Assembly: GCA_009617715.1 (NCBI GenBank) | Contig: VTFK01000036.1 | Span: forward strand, 1-64,000 | Direction: 5' to 3' | From: Plectrocnemia conspersa | Lineage: Eukaryota > Arthropoda > Insecta > Trichoptera > Polycentropodidae | DNA length: 64,000 nt | Shown: in pieces, positions 23,631 to 36,345 of the stretch | Layout of the letters: each line of letters opens with the position of its first letter | How positions within the stretch are numbered: the first letter of the stretch is position 1 | Translations under genes and position numbers: made by a program | The notes under the pieces: model-generated | The model's input: the letters and a program-made list of their open reading frames with translations, nothing else | Told to the model about the DNA's origin: nothing | Database searches by the model: none

Positions 23631-25359
23631 GAAATCAGTGCCAGTGTCATAGATGTACTTACATGGTTTCTTCCGATGGCATATCTAAAGCCAAATATTT
23701 AACGGTTTAAGTATACTTAATTACTTATTATTATTCATCATTCGAATCAAACTAGTCATTTGATTATCTTACGTGGTCATATTTATGGGCATCATGTCCT
23801 ATGTGGCCCATTGTGTTTCATAATCGATTCAATATTTTTTTTGTTTTAGTGTCTTATCCGTATCAGACATAGGCAATCAATTTAGCTGCATTTATATTGT
23901 TTACTACTGTCCTATATAAGAAGGTTGTGCTATTTTGAACCACTGTCGTAGATCCATTTCCCCCTGATCCACTTTTTTTTAATGTATTTTGCCTTAGATG
24001 ATAAGGTCTTTTAGTTTATATGAGTGACCTATAACGTTACTTATTTTTATTGTTTGTAATAATTTTCAATCTTACTTGATCCGCGACATTTCAACGATAT
24101 TTTTCTGAAGAGCAACGTTTCTAGTTAGAAGATTATATATGCTTCGATGCTTCTCATAAAAACGAAGTTCTTCCAGTTTATCCAGATTGTGAATATTCCA
24201 GTCGACGCGACGCCAGCGAATCATATCCCAAAATATCTTATGCAGATTTTGTGGGAAACGATTGTATAATATTTATTGTTTACTATTTTCAACTCAATTT
24301 TATTTAAATAGTTAGTTTTTTCATTAATAAGGTTTGCTGTTTACTTAATAAGTAGTAATGCTTTGAATTGGCTTTCTTCCAAAGTTTATGGAATAACGTG
24401 AGATGCAAATCGTATCATTGGCGTATCGCTAGTTATTGACAGACTCTTTATACTTTTGTTTCTGTTCATCAATGCTTTGGCAAAAATATTTCGCGAATTG
24501 AGTTAAATTATAGGAGATAAAATTCTTGCTGATGAGATGTCGCTCGTTATATTTCTTGATTTTTGTTGATAGTATAGATTAGCAATAATTTGGAGATACT
24601 TATCGTCTATTCCTTGGATTTTAAAATTGCATTAATCTCTCATAACGATTAAGCACAAGTTAGCACTGACGTCAATATTACGACTGCGTTGTATTTTGTT
24701 CTTAAACTTCTGCGATAACCAAACCAGTAAACATTTTTCTGTTATAATATATTAAACTAATTTTAACCAATCGTATTGTATAATTGAATAACTTACATAA
24801 CTAATACACGATTATTTTTATTTGTATATAATAGTTAATAGTATACACTTTGTAAAGTATATCATCGATTTAAATAACATCTTCAATTAAGGTATAGTTT
24901 TTTTTTCTATTTTGCTAATGCTTCTTCCGGCGTCCGTCAGCTTACCACCCCCTGAGAAACTCGCCCACCGATTGACGTTGAATTGATATACGACGTTCAG
25001 GCTCCGCAGTGACAGGGGCGGCTCACGATAATTAACGAGTTCTCGATCAAAGGATGGGCACCGCTGGTTGTCAAACAATCGACTCGTCCAATTAGAGCTT
25101 TCACCTGGTCGACTGGGCGCGTCGAACTACGGCGAGATAAAAAGCGCCACCACACGCCATATCAATTCCCATAAAGCGATGTGGCATGTGTGAATGGATA
25201 GAAAAGTGAACGCCACACCCGATGTTTGACACGCGATGTGGATAGAATTAAAATTATCAAATAAGAGAAATAATGGTTTAATCGGATTGCAATGGTACAT
25301 TTTCGTGTAATATAAATCATAATAAGATATATTTACATTCATATTTCGCTGCAATAAAT
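23631..25359. other. Gene-free stretch; CpG islet 24920-25240
   Basis: AT-rich DNA ends in a GC-richer islet (about 24920-25240) just before a LINE fragment. No gene or RNA is recognised. Confidence 0.45.
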
Positions 25360-25830
25360 ATTTCGTTCATCTTGGAGTACCACAGAGATCCATTCTAGGT
25401 CCTCTGCTCTTTTTAATCTTTATCAACGGCATAGATGTGGCAATTAATAACTCAAAATATGTATTATATGCTGATGAAAGTGTTTCAGAACATTCGCACA
25501 AATGCGGATTCGCTCTCTTTATAAAAATTCCGTCAAGTATCACCTTGCTACATTTTCTTGATCCCCTTGTCCGGAGAAATTCACTTATAGTTCAGGCGAT
25601 TCCTCAATCGATAACTTGGGAGTGACGGTCTAAAAAGGTTGAAAGTTTAGTTTGCACACCGCCAAAGTTTGCAATAAGGCGTCGATGATCAGCTTCTTGC
25701 ACTAGCCATCCAACTCAACGAGCTTGCTTAAACACAAGGATATTTTTGACGATAGCTATGAGAAGTTTAAAAAGTTATGTAGAATGGTGGTCATCTATTT
25801 TTGGTTTGCAACATAATCGTTTTTCTATTA
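25360..25830 (+). mobile_element. Jockey-like LINE reverse transcriptase fragment
   Basis: The plus strand encodes LGVPQRSILGPLLFLIFIN, the RT motif around palm blocks 3-4. It continues to YVLYADE at 25469-25489, where the second catalytic Asp of YADD is replaced. After a frame change the DNA matches the 4.6 kb copy (TTCGCACAAATGCG...CTCTnTTTATAAAA). Further on, LGVTV...FSLHTAKVCNKASMI corresponds to the block after the palm. A final W-rich segment may be the LVRSxLEYxSxxW block. Several stops and frameshifts make it dead. Confidence 0.75.
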
Positions 25831-26209
25831 TTATTTAAAGCTAATAAAATAACAGTTCGTGTAAATCTTTATTAATAATATGTCTGTTGAAGAGTGTGTG
25901 TATGTAAACGTATGCTGGAGTTGATGTATTGTGCATGTATATATTATATATGATTTTTTTTTGTATAATGGCGTATTAGGAAAACTTGTCAAGTCATGAT
26001 TGTCAGATTTGTAATAAAAAAATAATCTTTCGTTGCAACTTGACAGTAGGGCTCTTAATTATTTTTGATAATAAATATATTAGTGAATCGTTAATTACTT
26101 TCCTAATCGGTTCACTTTTTGAATTTTATAAAATATGCATAACACAATGCTGTGCGAATTACTGATCAGTAATGGCGTCAAAAGTAATTTAGGGTTATGG
26201 CTCTAGGAG

Positions 26210-26688
26210 TGATTGACTCTAAGTGGAATCTAGTAAAACTTTTTATTGATATATTTACATGAGTGCGATGTTCCTCCAAGCGGTAGTGAAGCTGTCGCAG
26301 GTAATGATGCCCGTGGATGATCCTCAGGGTTCTTGTGGCTGCTTGCAGCGAACGTCAGAAGATATTTTTTCTTGCGGCGAAAGTCGTTCAAGAATTCCAG
26401 GTCGTTTCTCTGCGTCTGTTAGTGAGGGCGCGTCTGCTAGTCTCTTCTGGTGGCTGCTGCTGACTCTCACTCTCCGAGTCCAGGTTTATATACTTTAGGG
26501 GTTAAATTCTTGCTGGCTAATCGCATATGTGCAGCGATCTTTCAGCCAATCGCTGCATTCGCTTCGTAGAACGGCGAAATACATCTACGCCTTTAGAAAG
26601 CGACGTTCGCTCGTCCAAGGTCGTATGGCATTTTTCGGAAACGGTCATGGATGTGGTGATTTATGATATCCGTGACCATTTCGTCACA
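26210..26688 (-). mobile_element. Solo LTR of a retrotransposon
   Basis: Read on the minus strand the segment runs from TGTGACGAAATGGTCACGG to GAGTCAATCA, with TG...CA ends. A TATATAA box lies at 26486-26492, a GC-richer transcribed region follows, and an AATAAA signal lies at 26242-26247. This is the order U3 promoter, R, polyadenylation signal. No primer-binding site or gag/pol follows on either side, so it is a solo LTR. The flanks GGAG and AGAG give at best an imperfect 4-bp target duplication. A gypsy-like affiliation is inferred only from LTR style and size (about 479 bp). Confidence 0.6.
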
Positions 26689-27489
26689 AGAGGATTCTCT
26701 TAATGACGGAGAATATTTACTGTGAATTCGTGTTATGCTATTATGTTTGTCTCCATTATTAATATATTATCGTTTTTGGTCACAGTATTTAACGCAAGCT
26801 TAAGTGCTTGAGACAATGTGTGTGGTCGCTACAAATTATTATTTTTTGATGAAAGACATTATTTCAGCTTTTGCAAATCACTAGGGGCGTTCGAATTAAT
26901 TTAGCAAAATTGATGGGAACATTTTAAATACCTAATTTTATCTAATTAAATTTATACAATAGCTAATAATGTTTGGAACGAATTTAAAATACACAAAGAT
27001 TGGATCTGTTTCGTGTGGATTTGCATATAAATTAACTACTGTAAATAAATTTAACGTGATTTAAATAAAATATTGGCGTCTTAAAACAATAAATAGAAGA
27101 ACGTAACACGAACTTCACATAAACTTGCAAGGCACGTCTGTTTTTGAAATAAGCGTTGAACGACAATTAAGGTTAGCATTTCAAACATCTTGTTTATCTC
27201 AACGAACAATTTCTGCGAATTTCAGTCATAATTGATACGGCCGATAAACATTCTATTCACAAATTAAAATTAGTAAAAGCATATTATTGTTGAGAAAAAA
27301 CGTCTTATTCTCTCGCATTTCGAAATATATAAAGACGCATTAAGAACCGTGGATTTTAGAGCGGCACTTTTCATTTGTGTTGCTTAAGTATACAAATTGT
27401 TTCATAATATAGATAGTATAAACGAATATTTTACGAGTATTCAATCAATTATTAGATTATTCGAATAATTCGAATTTGATAAAGTAGGC
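26689..27489. other. Gene-free AT-rich stretch
   Basis: No recognisable gene, repeat copy or RNA is seen between the solo LTR and the minus-strand LINE fragment. Confidence 0.45.
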
Positions 27490-27675
27490 AAAAAATTAAT
27501 TGTCCTGTAAGATTTAGCGTCTCCTGGTTTGGGAATAAGGATAATCTGTGCTATCTTTTGTCTTATTGCGTTGAAAATATTTGTAATTATTTTTATATAT
27601 TTTCTGGTAGTTCTTTATGCACCTTTCTTGTAATTAAATCATGCTTAGAAGCGTTTTTGAGGCTTAGGTAATTTT
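27490..27675 (-). mobile_element. Jockey-like LINE RT fragment (fingers region)
   Basis: The minus-strand translation reads LSLKNASKHDLITRKVHKEL, then (one frame over) IFNAI...KIAQIILIPKPGDAKSYRTI. This is the Jockey/I-type order SPxKAPGxDxIxxxxLKxLP, IFNxxL, then W+xAxIIxIPKPGK...SYRPI at the start of the RT domain. A frameshift and stop are present and only about 60 codons survive. Confidence 0.8.
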
Positions 27676-28854
27676 TAATTATGGAATTAATTTATTTTAT
27701 TTTTTACTTTCCTAAAAAGGAAATCGAGTTGACGTAGCTTATCTTTTGATTTATTTTTTAAATATATTTTTTACAGTTAAATATTATACAAATATTTATT
27801 TTATTTTATATGTTATTAATTTAGCACTTCTTAGAGTTTAAAGTAAATTTACTTATAATAAACACGGAAGGGAGCATAATACATACATATATATAATTCT
27901 CAGTTAGTTTTTAAAATACACGAGTGAAGTATAATCATATACATTACGATGCTAAGCACGTTTTCAATGTGTTATTTTTCAAGTACCAATTCAACTACAA
28001 TGGCTTCTTTTTAACCGTTGTACAATACATAATACTATTCGTGAAGCTTTGAACTTTCAATCAAGTCATTGTCATTGATATATTGATTACACAGTGCTGT
28101 CGGTCTTACTAACAAGCACAATTGTATATGCATATCGTAGCGTGTAGTAAAACTAGGTTCATTTTAGTTATTCCATACTAGAATATTTTCAGCTTGCTTT
28201 AATTTATAGCTCGATAAGAGTCAAGGCAGGTCGAGTGGCATGCGCAAGGTCGCTTTTAACACACGTTAATTACGTTGTTAGCATGTCTATTTTCAATGAT
28301 TATTTTTTTAACGAGGGAGCTGTACTAAACACCGCCGTGTAGTGTGAAAAAATATTATAAAAAATAAAAACACTCGTCATAAACATAGCCAGCCATGTTT
28401 ACGATGTCCATAAAGTAACAGCGCAACACGAATGTAGCTCACGCGAAACTTGAAATATTAATTATGTATCTAAAATATAATATAATATTTTATAACGCCT
28501 TCGCGCATTTCCGAATCGAAATTCTTCCGATGAAAATCGTAAATTTTGTGAACGCGTTGTATCTTTGTATTGGGTACTTTATGCGCGTGCTGTCACGGAA
28601 TATTTTAATCCATTTCGATAGTGTGGGATTAATGAATACGTTAGCCGGGCGTGCGACATAGCACATGAGTAATCCGCTTAGTGCGATAATAATTATGGGG
28701 ATAATGGTATTATGTAATGTGGAAAAACGTGTATTTGTGTTGCGTAATATGATTAAAAATTCCAGTTTTGGTAAATGTGTATTTAACTGGTTAGATTATG
28801 GTCAAATAATAATTGATCCAAGTTCGGATTTTTAGAATGATATAAAATCTCTAC
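27676..28854. other. Gene-free stretch
   Basis: AT-rich DNA with mildly GC-richer patches at about 28200-28290 and 28480-28670. No recognisable gene. Confidence 0.4.
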
Positions 28855-29416
28855 TGGAGTACTGGAAGGATCTATTGTTCATTAATGACATCCTTCATCT
28901 TTTTATTAAATGCGGATGACTTGAAAATTTTTAAGAGAGTGCAATCGATTTCGGATTCCATGGACTGATTTATGTCTTGGTTTGATATATAATACAACCA
29001 ACTTATTTTTAACCGAGAAGGGCCAAAGAAAGTTTCTCAAGTACCTGTTCATTTCTATTTCCCACAAAATTTCTACAAAGGTATGCTGCGATATGATTCC
29101 CTCGAGTCGCGTTGACGAGTATACTCAAAAAAGTACTTTCTTAAGCTGCTGTAGAGAAAATAGATCCGGGAATAAGTTACCAGGGCTTGAGAAGATTCCC
29201 GAATATTGTATAATGCGCATGTAAAACTTAAGCACAGCTATCTGAATTTTAGTTTGCTCTCATCCAGGTACTCGCAGCTGGTGAACGCAGTTGGTGAACG
29301 CATGCATATTATACATATATAATTTACTCTAATATTTTTTTTTATAACTAATAGTTGTTTTGTTTGATGTTATGCCCTGCACATGTCTCTGAATAAGCGT
29401 ATAATAAATAAATAAA
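28855..29416 (+). mobile_element. Jockey-like LINE RT-to-3'-end fragment
   Basis: Decayed coding text begins with GVLEGS (for GVPQGS), then FINDILHLF, and a (N)ADDLKIFKRVQSISDSMD block at about 28908-28966. Further on, LRYDSLESR...SKKYFLKLL (about 29088-29145) matches LGYDSLSSRRKLYVAKHFFKLL of the 51.4 kb element. The region between these blocks is partly deleted. It ends in an AATAAATAAATAAA tail at about 29401-29414. Multiple stops, frameshifts and a short 13-bp duplication (GGTGAACGCAGTT) near 29280 show decay. Confidence 0.7.
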
Positions 29417-29639
29417 CGTCGGGTTTCTCAGAATCAATACTACCAATTACTATCAAAATTTATACCGGATAGCCATACTTTTTCTCTTTCTTGGAAGGCA
29501 GTTCTTATCTAGTTTTAATAAATGGTGTTTTGCTTGGCAAACAGTCGCTACAGTCGCTGCAGAGAGAATTGACTTGTATTTAAATAAATAAAAAAAATGT
29601 CGGGTAATTATTATTGGCGTTTTAAGGTTTAGTAACCCT

Positions 29640-29885
29640 AAGGGTTGTGACTTTTCAGCCAGAAAGACGCTGTTGGAAGCTAGTAATAATTTATTAGATT
29701 ATATTATATATATTGTGAGTTACTATTTTGGGCGAGTAGTTATTTTCCGAGTAGCGGTGAAGAGTAGCCGCTGCAGATGTTTGATTACAGAAGCAAAACG
29801 TTGACAATTACGCGCTGGTTGGCGTAGCGCCGCTCCGGTCCGGTGTTGCCAGTGTAGCTCCAGGTATGACAACTATATGGAGCTT
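29640..29885 (+). repeat. Dispersed repeat family B, longest copy
   Basis: It begins GGGTTGTGACTTTTCAGCC, continues through AGACGCTGTTGGAAGCTAGTAA, a GAGTAGCGGTGAAGAGTAGCC segment related to 17630 and 31955, and a GTTGCCAGTGTAGCTCCAG segment related to 14140. It directly abuts a SINE-like copy at its 3' side. No coding frame or clear terminal repeats are seen. Confidence 0.5.
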
Positions 29886-29889
29886 AACT

Positions 29890-30165
29890 CTTGAAATTAA
29901 AGTGACTGTGATCCGTAAGGAATGGAGTGTTAACTTCGAGTCCACTAGCTCGAGTTTTTTCAGCTATTAATAAAAATTAGACTTAGCTGTAAAGTAGCAC
30001 CTATTGATTGTACATAGTTTATTAATTATATAGATGTCACTGATTCCCAGACTAGTAAATATTGTTATTAATATTTGTGTCTGATTGCCTTACCCAGTTG
30101 GTACTGATTTACCCCATTATAACACATTAGGCATACGCTTGTCAGGCTACAACGGATAATTAAAA
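29890..30165 (+). repeat. tRNA-derived SINE-like repeat, copy 2
   Basis: The head (GTGATCCGTAAGG...CGAGTCCACTAGC, 29909-29950) is a decayed version of 13424-13480. The tail (TATAGATGTCACTGATTCCCAGACT to GTCAGGCTACAACGG, 30031-30155) aligns with 13597-13732. The B box is no longer intact. Confidence 0.5.
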
Positions 30166-31884
30166 AGCTTCTGCTTTCTCGAACATCAAAGGGTCGTATT
30201 TATCGCTTCGAATTAGTTCGTCTGAACTCGATTAGTGGAATTTTAGTTGAGAATCCTGACTGAAGCGCCTGAAAGAAGTGATTCAGCAATAATGTGTTTT
30301 GGTGTCTAATTAACTTTCCTAATATTTCTCGATCGTTTAAATCTTTCGAGTGATTTGGAGCGGAACCAGGTTATTTTTTATTGTCTTATATAAATAAATT
30401 TAAATATACAATTGATAAAGCGGAACTGCTTAAAACACTAAAAAACTCAATAATATTTTAACAAAGCTAATTACTATTTTATAAACAGAACATGCTTAAA
30501 AAATCTACAGTCATTGTCAGTTTCATACAATTAAAAAAATATTACAGTGAATTTGTTTTGTGATATATTTAGAGCTTTTAAAAGTTTCTCAATATACATT
30601 TTCAATTTTTGGCAAAAATGAGAATATAGAGCGTGTATTTTATTTGTTTTCGTAGACATACAAATATAATACAATCAAAATTACATCTTATTACAATTAC
30701 AACATGAACATTTGTAAACAAACTGGATTTTTCATATTGTTTGTTAAATTGTACTTCCGGTAACTCTAGATATCCTTTAATGGTATTAGATAGCAATATA
30801 AATATTAGAATTAGATATCAATATAAATATTACTAACATCTCATACGATTGACATCATATAATGAAACTTTCATTAGTATTTATATCATATTGTGGTCAA
30901 AAAAGTAAACAATTGAACTACGATTCAGAAGTTGAAAGAGTTTATCACATATAAGAAGTTCAAGGCGTAATGCATTGAGGTCATGAACGTTTTAAGTCAC
31001 CTTAACTGCACTCAAAAATTGTATTTACTTTCATACACAAAAGTTTTATCTATTATTTTATTCATATCAAGCATGACTCAAATATTATGTTGAACAACAT
31101 TGACAAGGAGTGATCGTTTATGGCAAATGTTAATCGAAGCTGTTGTAATCTCAAAGTGATCGTTACACAGAAGACACGCTTGCGACACTGGACACATCTT
31201 TTCAGCAGAGTGACAGTCACGGTCTACCTGTGTGTGTAAGTCCATCTGTCTGATCGTTCTCGTGAGTCATCGCGTTCGAAAGCGCTTCGACAAGGTCTCT
31301 GTTCGAGACAAATTATCAGAGATAGCAAAAGCGAGGTCTCGAGAGCGAACTGGTTCTGATTGTGCGAAATTATTAATTTGAATTAACGCTGATTGATTGA
31401 AGCGTTTAATTGATATATGTAATGTATCAATGTCGTACCTTTGAATTTAATTTATTATAATAAACGTCAGATTATCTTTCGCTAATTAAATTTTGCTTCG
31501 TTTGGTTCATTTTAAACCATTCGGCGATATGAATTTAAATTTTGTCTCTTTGTGGAAAAGATTTTTTCGCTCCGAGTTGCCTACCTATCTCTCCCCAGTA
31601 TCTTAAATCTTTTCACGACTTCGCCACCCTTTTGAATGTTGTACTTTATATTTTTTCCCCCGGCCGTTTCGGGTAAAAATAATATAAAAATCTTCACGTT
31701 CATGGAATCATAACCGTTTTAGTACTGAGTCTGAGAAAAGTATATATTTATATTTGTTAAATAATTATACGACTGGCTAAAAATTGAAACGATTACCTAA
31801 CATTTTACTTTTAAATATATCAATAAAATTCAATCTTATTATAGAGGCTCCCAACTTAAATTATTTATATGCTTATCAAATATG
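30166..31884. other. Gene-free stretch; possible LTR-like segment 31130-31510
   Basis: AT-rich DNA contains a GC-richer block at about 31130-31380, followed by AT-rich text ending near AATAAACGTCAGATTATCTTTCGC (about 31460-31483). The arrangement resembles an LTR, but I could not define ends or a target duplication. Confidence 0.3.
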
Positions 31885-31995
31885 AATAATTCAGGTGTCA
31901 GTATCGGGTGGCGTTGTCAAATGCCATTGAATCCGATTTAGAGTAGTCCTTGCAGTGGCAGAGTAGTAATGTAGTAGCAAATTTTTTGCAGCGGT
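31885..31995 (+). repeat. Dispersed repeat family B copy
   Basis: ATTCAGGTGTCAGTATCGGG and GGCGTTGTC match 17560-17588 almost exactly. GTAGTCCTTGCAGTGGCAGAGTAGTAATG matches 17627-17655 less well. Confidence 0.6.
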
Positions 31996-33099
31996 AATAT
32001 TGGAAGCGTCCTTGTTAGTGCCTCTCGGAATACGTGAATGTGTCGAAGTGAGTTTCTATCTGCACATGATTATCAAATAAACTTATTATTAAAAATATTT
32101 ATTTAAAGCAATTAGGTCGTATTGTTATACTCAGCTTCTTTATAGTTCGCTCCATTTGATAGAACATGATTATGTCTCCCGTGTAACCCTCTATAAACAA
32201 AATCATTGTGGTCGCATTTGTTGAACAAAAAAATTATTTAGAAGACGATTTGTTCACATATATAATTAGTAAATTCGAGGTTTACGCAAAAAAACCGCTG
32301 ATGAAATTTTGTCCACAAATTTTGAGCTTTTTTGTTGGATTGATGATTGAGGTACATATAGAAAAGGGTGAAATTTATAGACAGTAAATATTCTGATATC
32401 AATCTTTTTCCTTTAATTTGTGTAGATCAAAAATCTGCTTTGATACGTGTTAGTGACAAAAGAAACAAATTGTTGTTTTTATATCTATTTGAAAATTTTA
32501 GTCTTACTTTAAAGCATAAAACACGAAACTTCATTATGTTAAACTTCAATTTGGCTGTTTGAGATCAGCATGTATGAAATTTCCATATTCTCAAATAAAA
32601 ACTTCTTCTTGTTTTTAATGAATTCTGTGAGTTGTATAACTTTGAAAAGCAGCGAGATGCTTGGTATATATATATTTTTATACAGACTCATAAATATAAA
32701 TCAGGTGATAAAAAAGTGTCCGGCGGCCGTGTCAAAATTGATAACGGAACAGGTCGTCGTGTTATTATTACGAAGTAGAATAGTCGTAAAGAACTGATAT
32801 TTAGTCTTTGTGAACGTTTTGTGAATCTTTTTGTATGTTTCCCGCTAGCGACTTTAACGAACGGTGAACGTGTTTATTTTGCCTAAATAATCTGTATGGT
32901 TAAATTCCGCCCCCTTATTTACGCTCCTCTTTTCTTGGTGCAACATCATCATACAGAGTGGAAATTTTAAAGTAAGTCTGAATTATGGTAGTTTAACGGT
33001 TAAAAGTTATAAAAACATATTTTTTTACAGACAATATGCATATTTAACTAGTAAAAAACATATTGTGCATGCGAAGATTCTTAAAGGTGTGTTTACTCA
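31996..33099. other. Gene-free AT-rich stretch
   Basis: No recognisable gene. Short frames at 32368-32797 are low-complexity and unrelated to any family I know. Confidence 0.4.
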
Positions 33100-33245
33100 T
33101 GACCTTTAAAAACGCGATTTTAATATTTAGTATTGACTCAATCTTTATTTGTCAATCAACATTTATAGTTTGTTTTTTACCTTTATATTTAAAACAGCAC
33201 ACAACAAAGTGCTTACAAAGCATTATATTATTTTATCATAATACA
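33100..33245 (+). repeat. Outlying copy of the 35.4-36.3 kb tandem-repeat unit
   Basis: CATGACCTTTAAAA, TTTAGTATTnACT, CTTTATTT, TTACCTTTATAT and AAAACAGCACACAACAAAGTG follow the same order as in the units at 35440 and 36180, with substitutions and a deletion. Confidence 0.5.
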
Positions 33246-35439
33246 AAAAAGATTTTCTGTATGGTTTGAACGTACGCTTATTTGCTTCCACAACATAGTA
33301 TTGTGAAAAAAAGTTGTTTACGTTTTTGAAAGTTTGTAGGGATTTCTGCTTTTGGAGGTTCTCATATTGCGTTTTGTTAAAATGGCTTTTACTCTTTTAA
33401 GGTGGATTTATAAAGCGTTTTTCTTTATATAACGTTTTCTAATGCGGATTTATATAGTATAGAAAATATTAACTGGTTTTAAAACCCAATTATTATTCTA
33501 ATTTAATGACACTGTTGTGACACTGTCAGGATGTTTATTTTTTAAAACAATCTAATTTAGTTATATGTATATTATTATTATTGCGCTATTTTTTTCAACG
33601 GACAGCTTGAGTTTTAATTTATATATTTAAAGTCCTCGTAGATTTGCCTACGTCTCTTGAAGTCTGGATCTCGGACGCCGTAGCTAGACGAGGATTGACA
33701 GGAAGAGGGAAGCGGTTGCTTTCTCGGTATTCTCAGTCTTTGTTTTTGGTCTCGTGTGTCATAGGTCATAACTATTAAGTGGAATTCTTGATGTATGTCT
33801 CTATGTCGCTATGTCTATGCACCATGACTGTGGGAGGTTTTTTGAAATTACAATTTTCCCAATAAAGACCGCAATTAATTTTTTGTGGGAAAAATATGTA
33901 TAATTAGATTATATATAATAATATAACAAAAATATTTTTGTAATTTACCATAAAAAATATAAATGCGCGAAACTCAAATGTAGGTCAAGCACTGACTCGC
34001 AGGCTATATTAGCAAGCAGGGAGCTACTTTAAAAAGCAACGGAAATATTATTAAAATACTTTTCCTCGCTGATATTCATAAAAGTGTTTTCCACAGCGAC
34101 TCACGCCAGCCACTTAACAGCAGCTCTAATAGTTTTAAAACATCCCGCTCTCTCTATCTCAAGCATACGTAAAAGCTTTTCCGTTCTTAGTAATAATCGT
34201 GGCTTACATTAAAGCTTACGATAAGAATTATGGAAACAGTCCCTGTGCGGTCGTCTCCGGGTACCCAATATAATCCTTGAACGCTTCTACGATCGGAAAG
34301 CGATACCGTAAAGGAGTGGCAAAGCCATCTAACGATCTCCCGGCCGCAGTCCTGTAACGGTCCTGACAGGATTACCGTAATGTCGGTCGGTACGTGCCCG
34401 AGACGAATTTAAATATGTCGAAAAAATATATTGTGCATACATTACGCACATCGTTTCTCGCGGTAGTGAAATATATGCCTCCCGTCTATCGTAAAGGATG
34501 TCGGGAGAAAAAATGAGATGGGATCCGCGCGTTTATCGGCTAACGTCGAATTTTCCGATCTTGAAAATATACGATACGAGGAAATTGGAAAATGGCCAAT
34601 GTTATGACTTATGATGCTCATGGGTGTGTGCGTATGTTTGCGAGCTCCATACAGGAGTCGGTAATCTTTTTTTATTTTTACAATGTATCGTGGATAAATT
34701 GTATCAAAAAATATTCAGTCAGTTCATTTATTCGATTGAAAAGTTCTACGCAATTAGCTTAAATGTTTTATTGATGATATTGATTGCTTGTTACTCATAA
34801 TTGAACACCTTTGAACCAATTAAGACACCAGCGAAATGTAAACGTCATATGCGAGTCTCAATAAACTTTTAATAATATTTTTTTAATATTGACTGGTAAC
34901 AATTATCAGGCGTAAATTTAAACCTTTATTATGATTTTCGCAGAGTTTATTGCGATGGAGCGGTTACTTTTGTCATAATTATTTTGCTTCGTTGATAAAA
35001 AATATAGTCTGGGCCATTCTATTTTTTTTGACTAAACAATTAAAAAAAATACTATTGTTTTACTGTTAAGGAGATTTTGAGTTTCCCAAAAAAATTTAAT
35101 AAGCTTTCATATAGTTTTTGATTCAACACCCTTAATTTTTTTGCAGCGTCTTTTTTTAGATGTTTATATTTAAATTTACAACTGTTTGAAATGTGTACAA
35201 TTTGTGCAATAATGATTGTATGGAATAAATTATAATAAAATTATATAACTATATAAAATATTATAATTTTACGCAACGATTGTGGGTAATCCTTAAAAAT
35301 ATCGTTATTTATGTATGCTTGATTTTTATTGACAGGGAAAACATTTCTTGAAAAAAAGTTTTAATTAAAAATATTTTTATAGAGAAAGAGCATATTTATA
35401 AAACTTATTAATTTACCCTTAACTAAGCTTAGCATATGA
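33246..35439. other. Gene-free stretch; CpG islets 33630-33760 and 34080-34640
   Basis: A CpG-rich islet at about 34080-34640 is the main feature and includes short inverted repeats such as ATCCTGTCAGGACC-type text near 34355-34372. A smaller islet lies at 33630-33760. No coding exon is supported. Confidence 0.45.
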
Positions 35440-36345
35440 CCTTTAAAATGTCAGTTTTTTAGTATTCACTTTACCTTTATTTAACAGCTGGGTATCCCAC
35501 TGCTAATATAAATATAGTGTTTCTTATTTACTTTCCAAAAACAACAGCGTTCAATAAATTGTACACAACACAACAAAATTTTATTTTATTATCAGTGAAA
35601 GGGAAAAATCTTAGTTTTGCTAGATTTCGCGCAGTTGTTTACTTTCGACGGCAAAGAATATATAGTAATTAGCTAATATGTAGTCGCAAATTATTTTTAA
35701 ATATAATTATCTGACGAGAAAATGATCTAATCTGGTTTATAAACTTTTAATCAATAAACATTAATTAAATACACTTATTTTTCAATCACAACCGCGAAGA
35801 TCTATGAAGGCGTATTGATTTATGGCTTTCAGATTGCTATTTTAAGAAATTGAGTGTTAAAGCTTTACTATTTACTTGACAGATGTACATAAGACTGCTA
35901 ATATAAATCTAGGGTTTGTTGCTTTACGAAAACAGCTCACAATATATTGTTTACAACGCCTTTTTTTCTCATCATTGAGCGGTCAAATCCTAATATAATA
36001 TGATTCGCGCGGTTGTCTACCTTTGCCGGCAAATTATTTTTTCTTGCGAAATTATTTTGTAAGAGCAAAACATTTACATAATTAGGTCATACATATTTTC
36101 CACCAAGATACCATGGTATTCTATGGAGGCGTTTTGGCTTATGGTTTCGTATTGTACTATTTTTTTTTATTATTTACTTGACCTTTATTTGAGGAAAAAT
36201 ATCTGTTTATAACTTTTTAAGTGTTTCTTATTTACTCTATAAAAAAGCAGTACACAACATATTGTTTACAAAGCTTATTGCTTAGTTGCTTCTTATTTGA
36301 TGGTTTGATTTGCCGGCAGAAGATATTTAATAATTATAAAAACTT
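35440..36345 (+). repeat. Three diverged tandem units of about 320-400 bp
   Basis: Shared landmarks recur in order: GACCTTTA/GGCTTTCAG start, TTTACTTGACnnnTnTTT, CTGCTAATATAAATnTAG, GTTTCTTATTTACT, AAAACAGC..CACAACATATTGTTTACAA, GnGCGGTTGTnTAC and GCCGGCAAA. They occur near 35440-35680, 35821-36040 and 36138-36330. Spacing is about 398 bp then about 317 bp. The units are AT-rich and non-coding. Confidence 0.6.
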
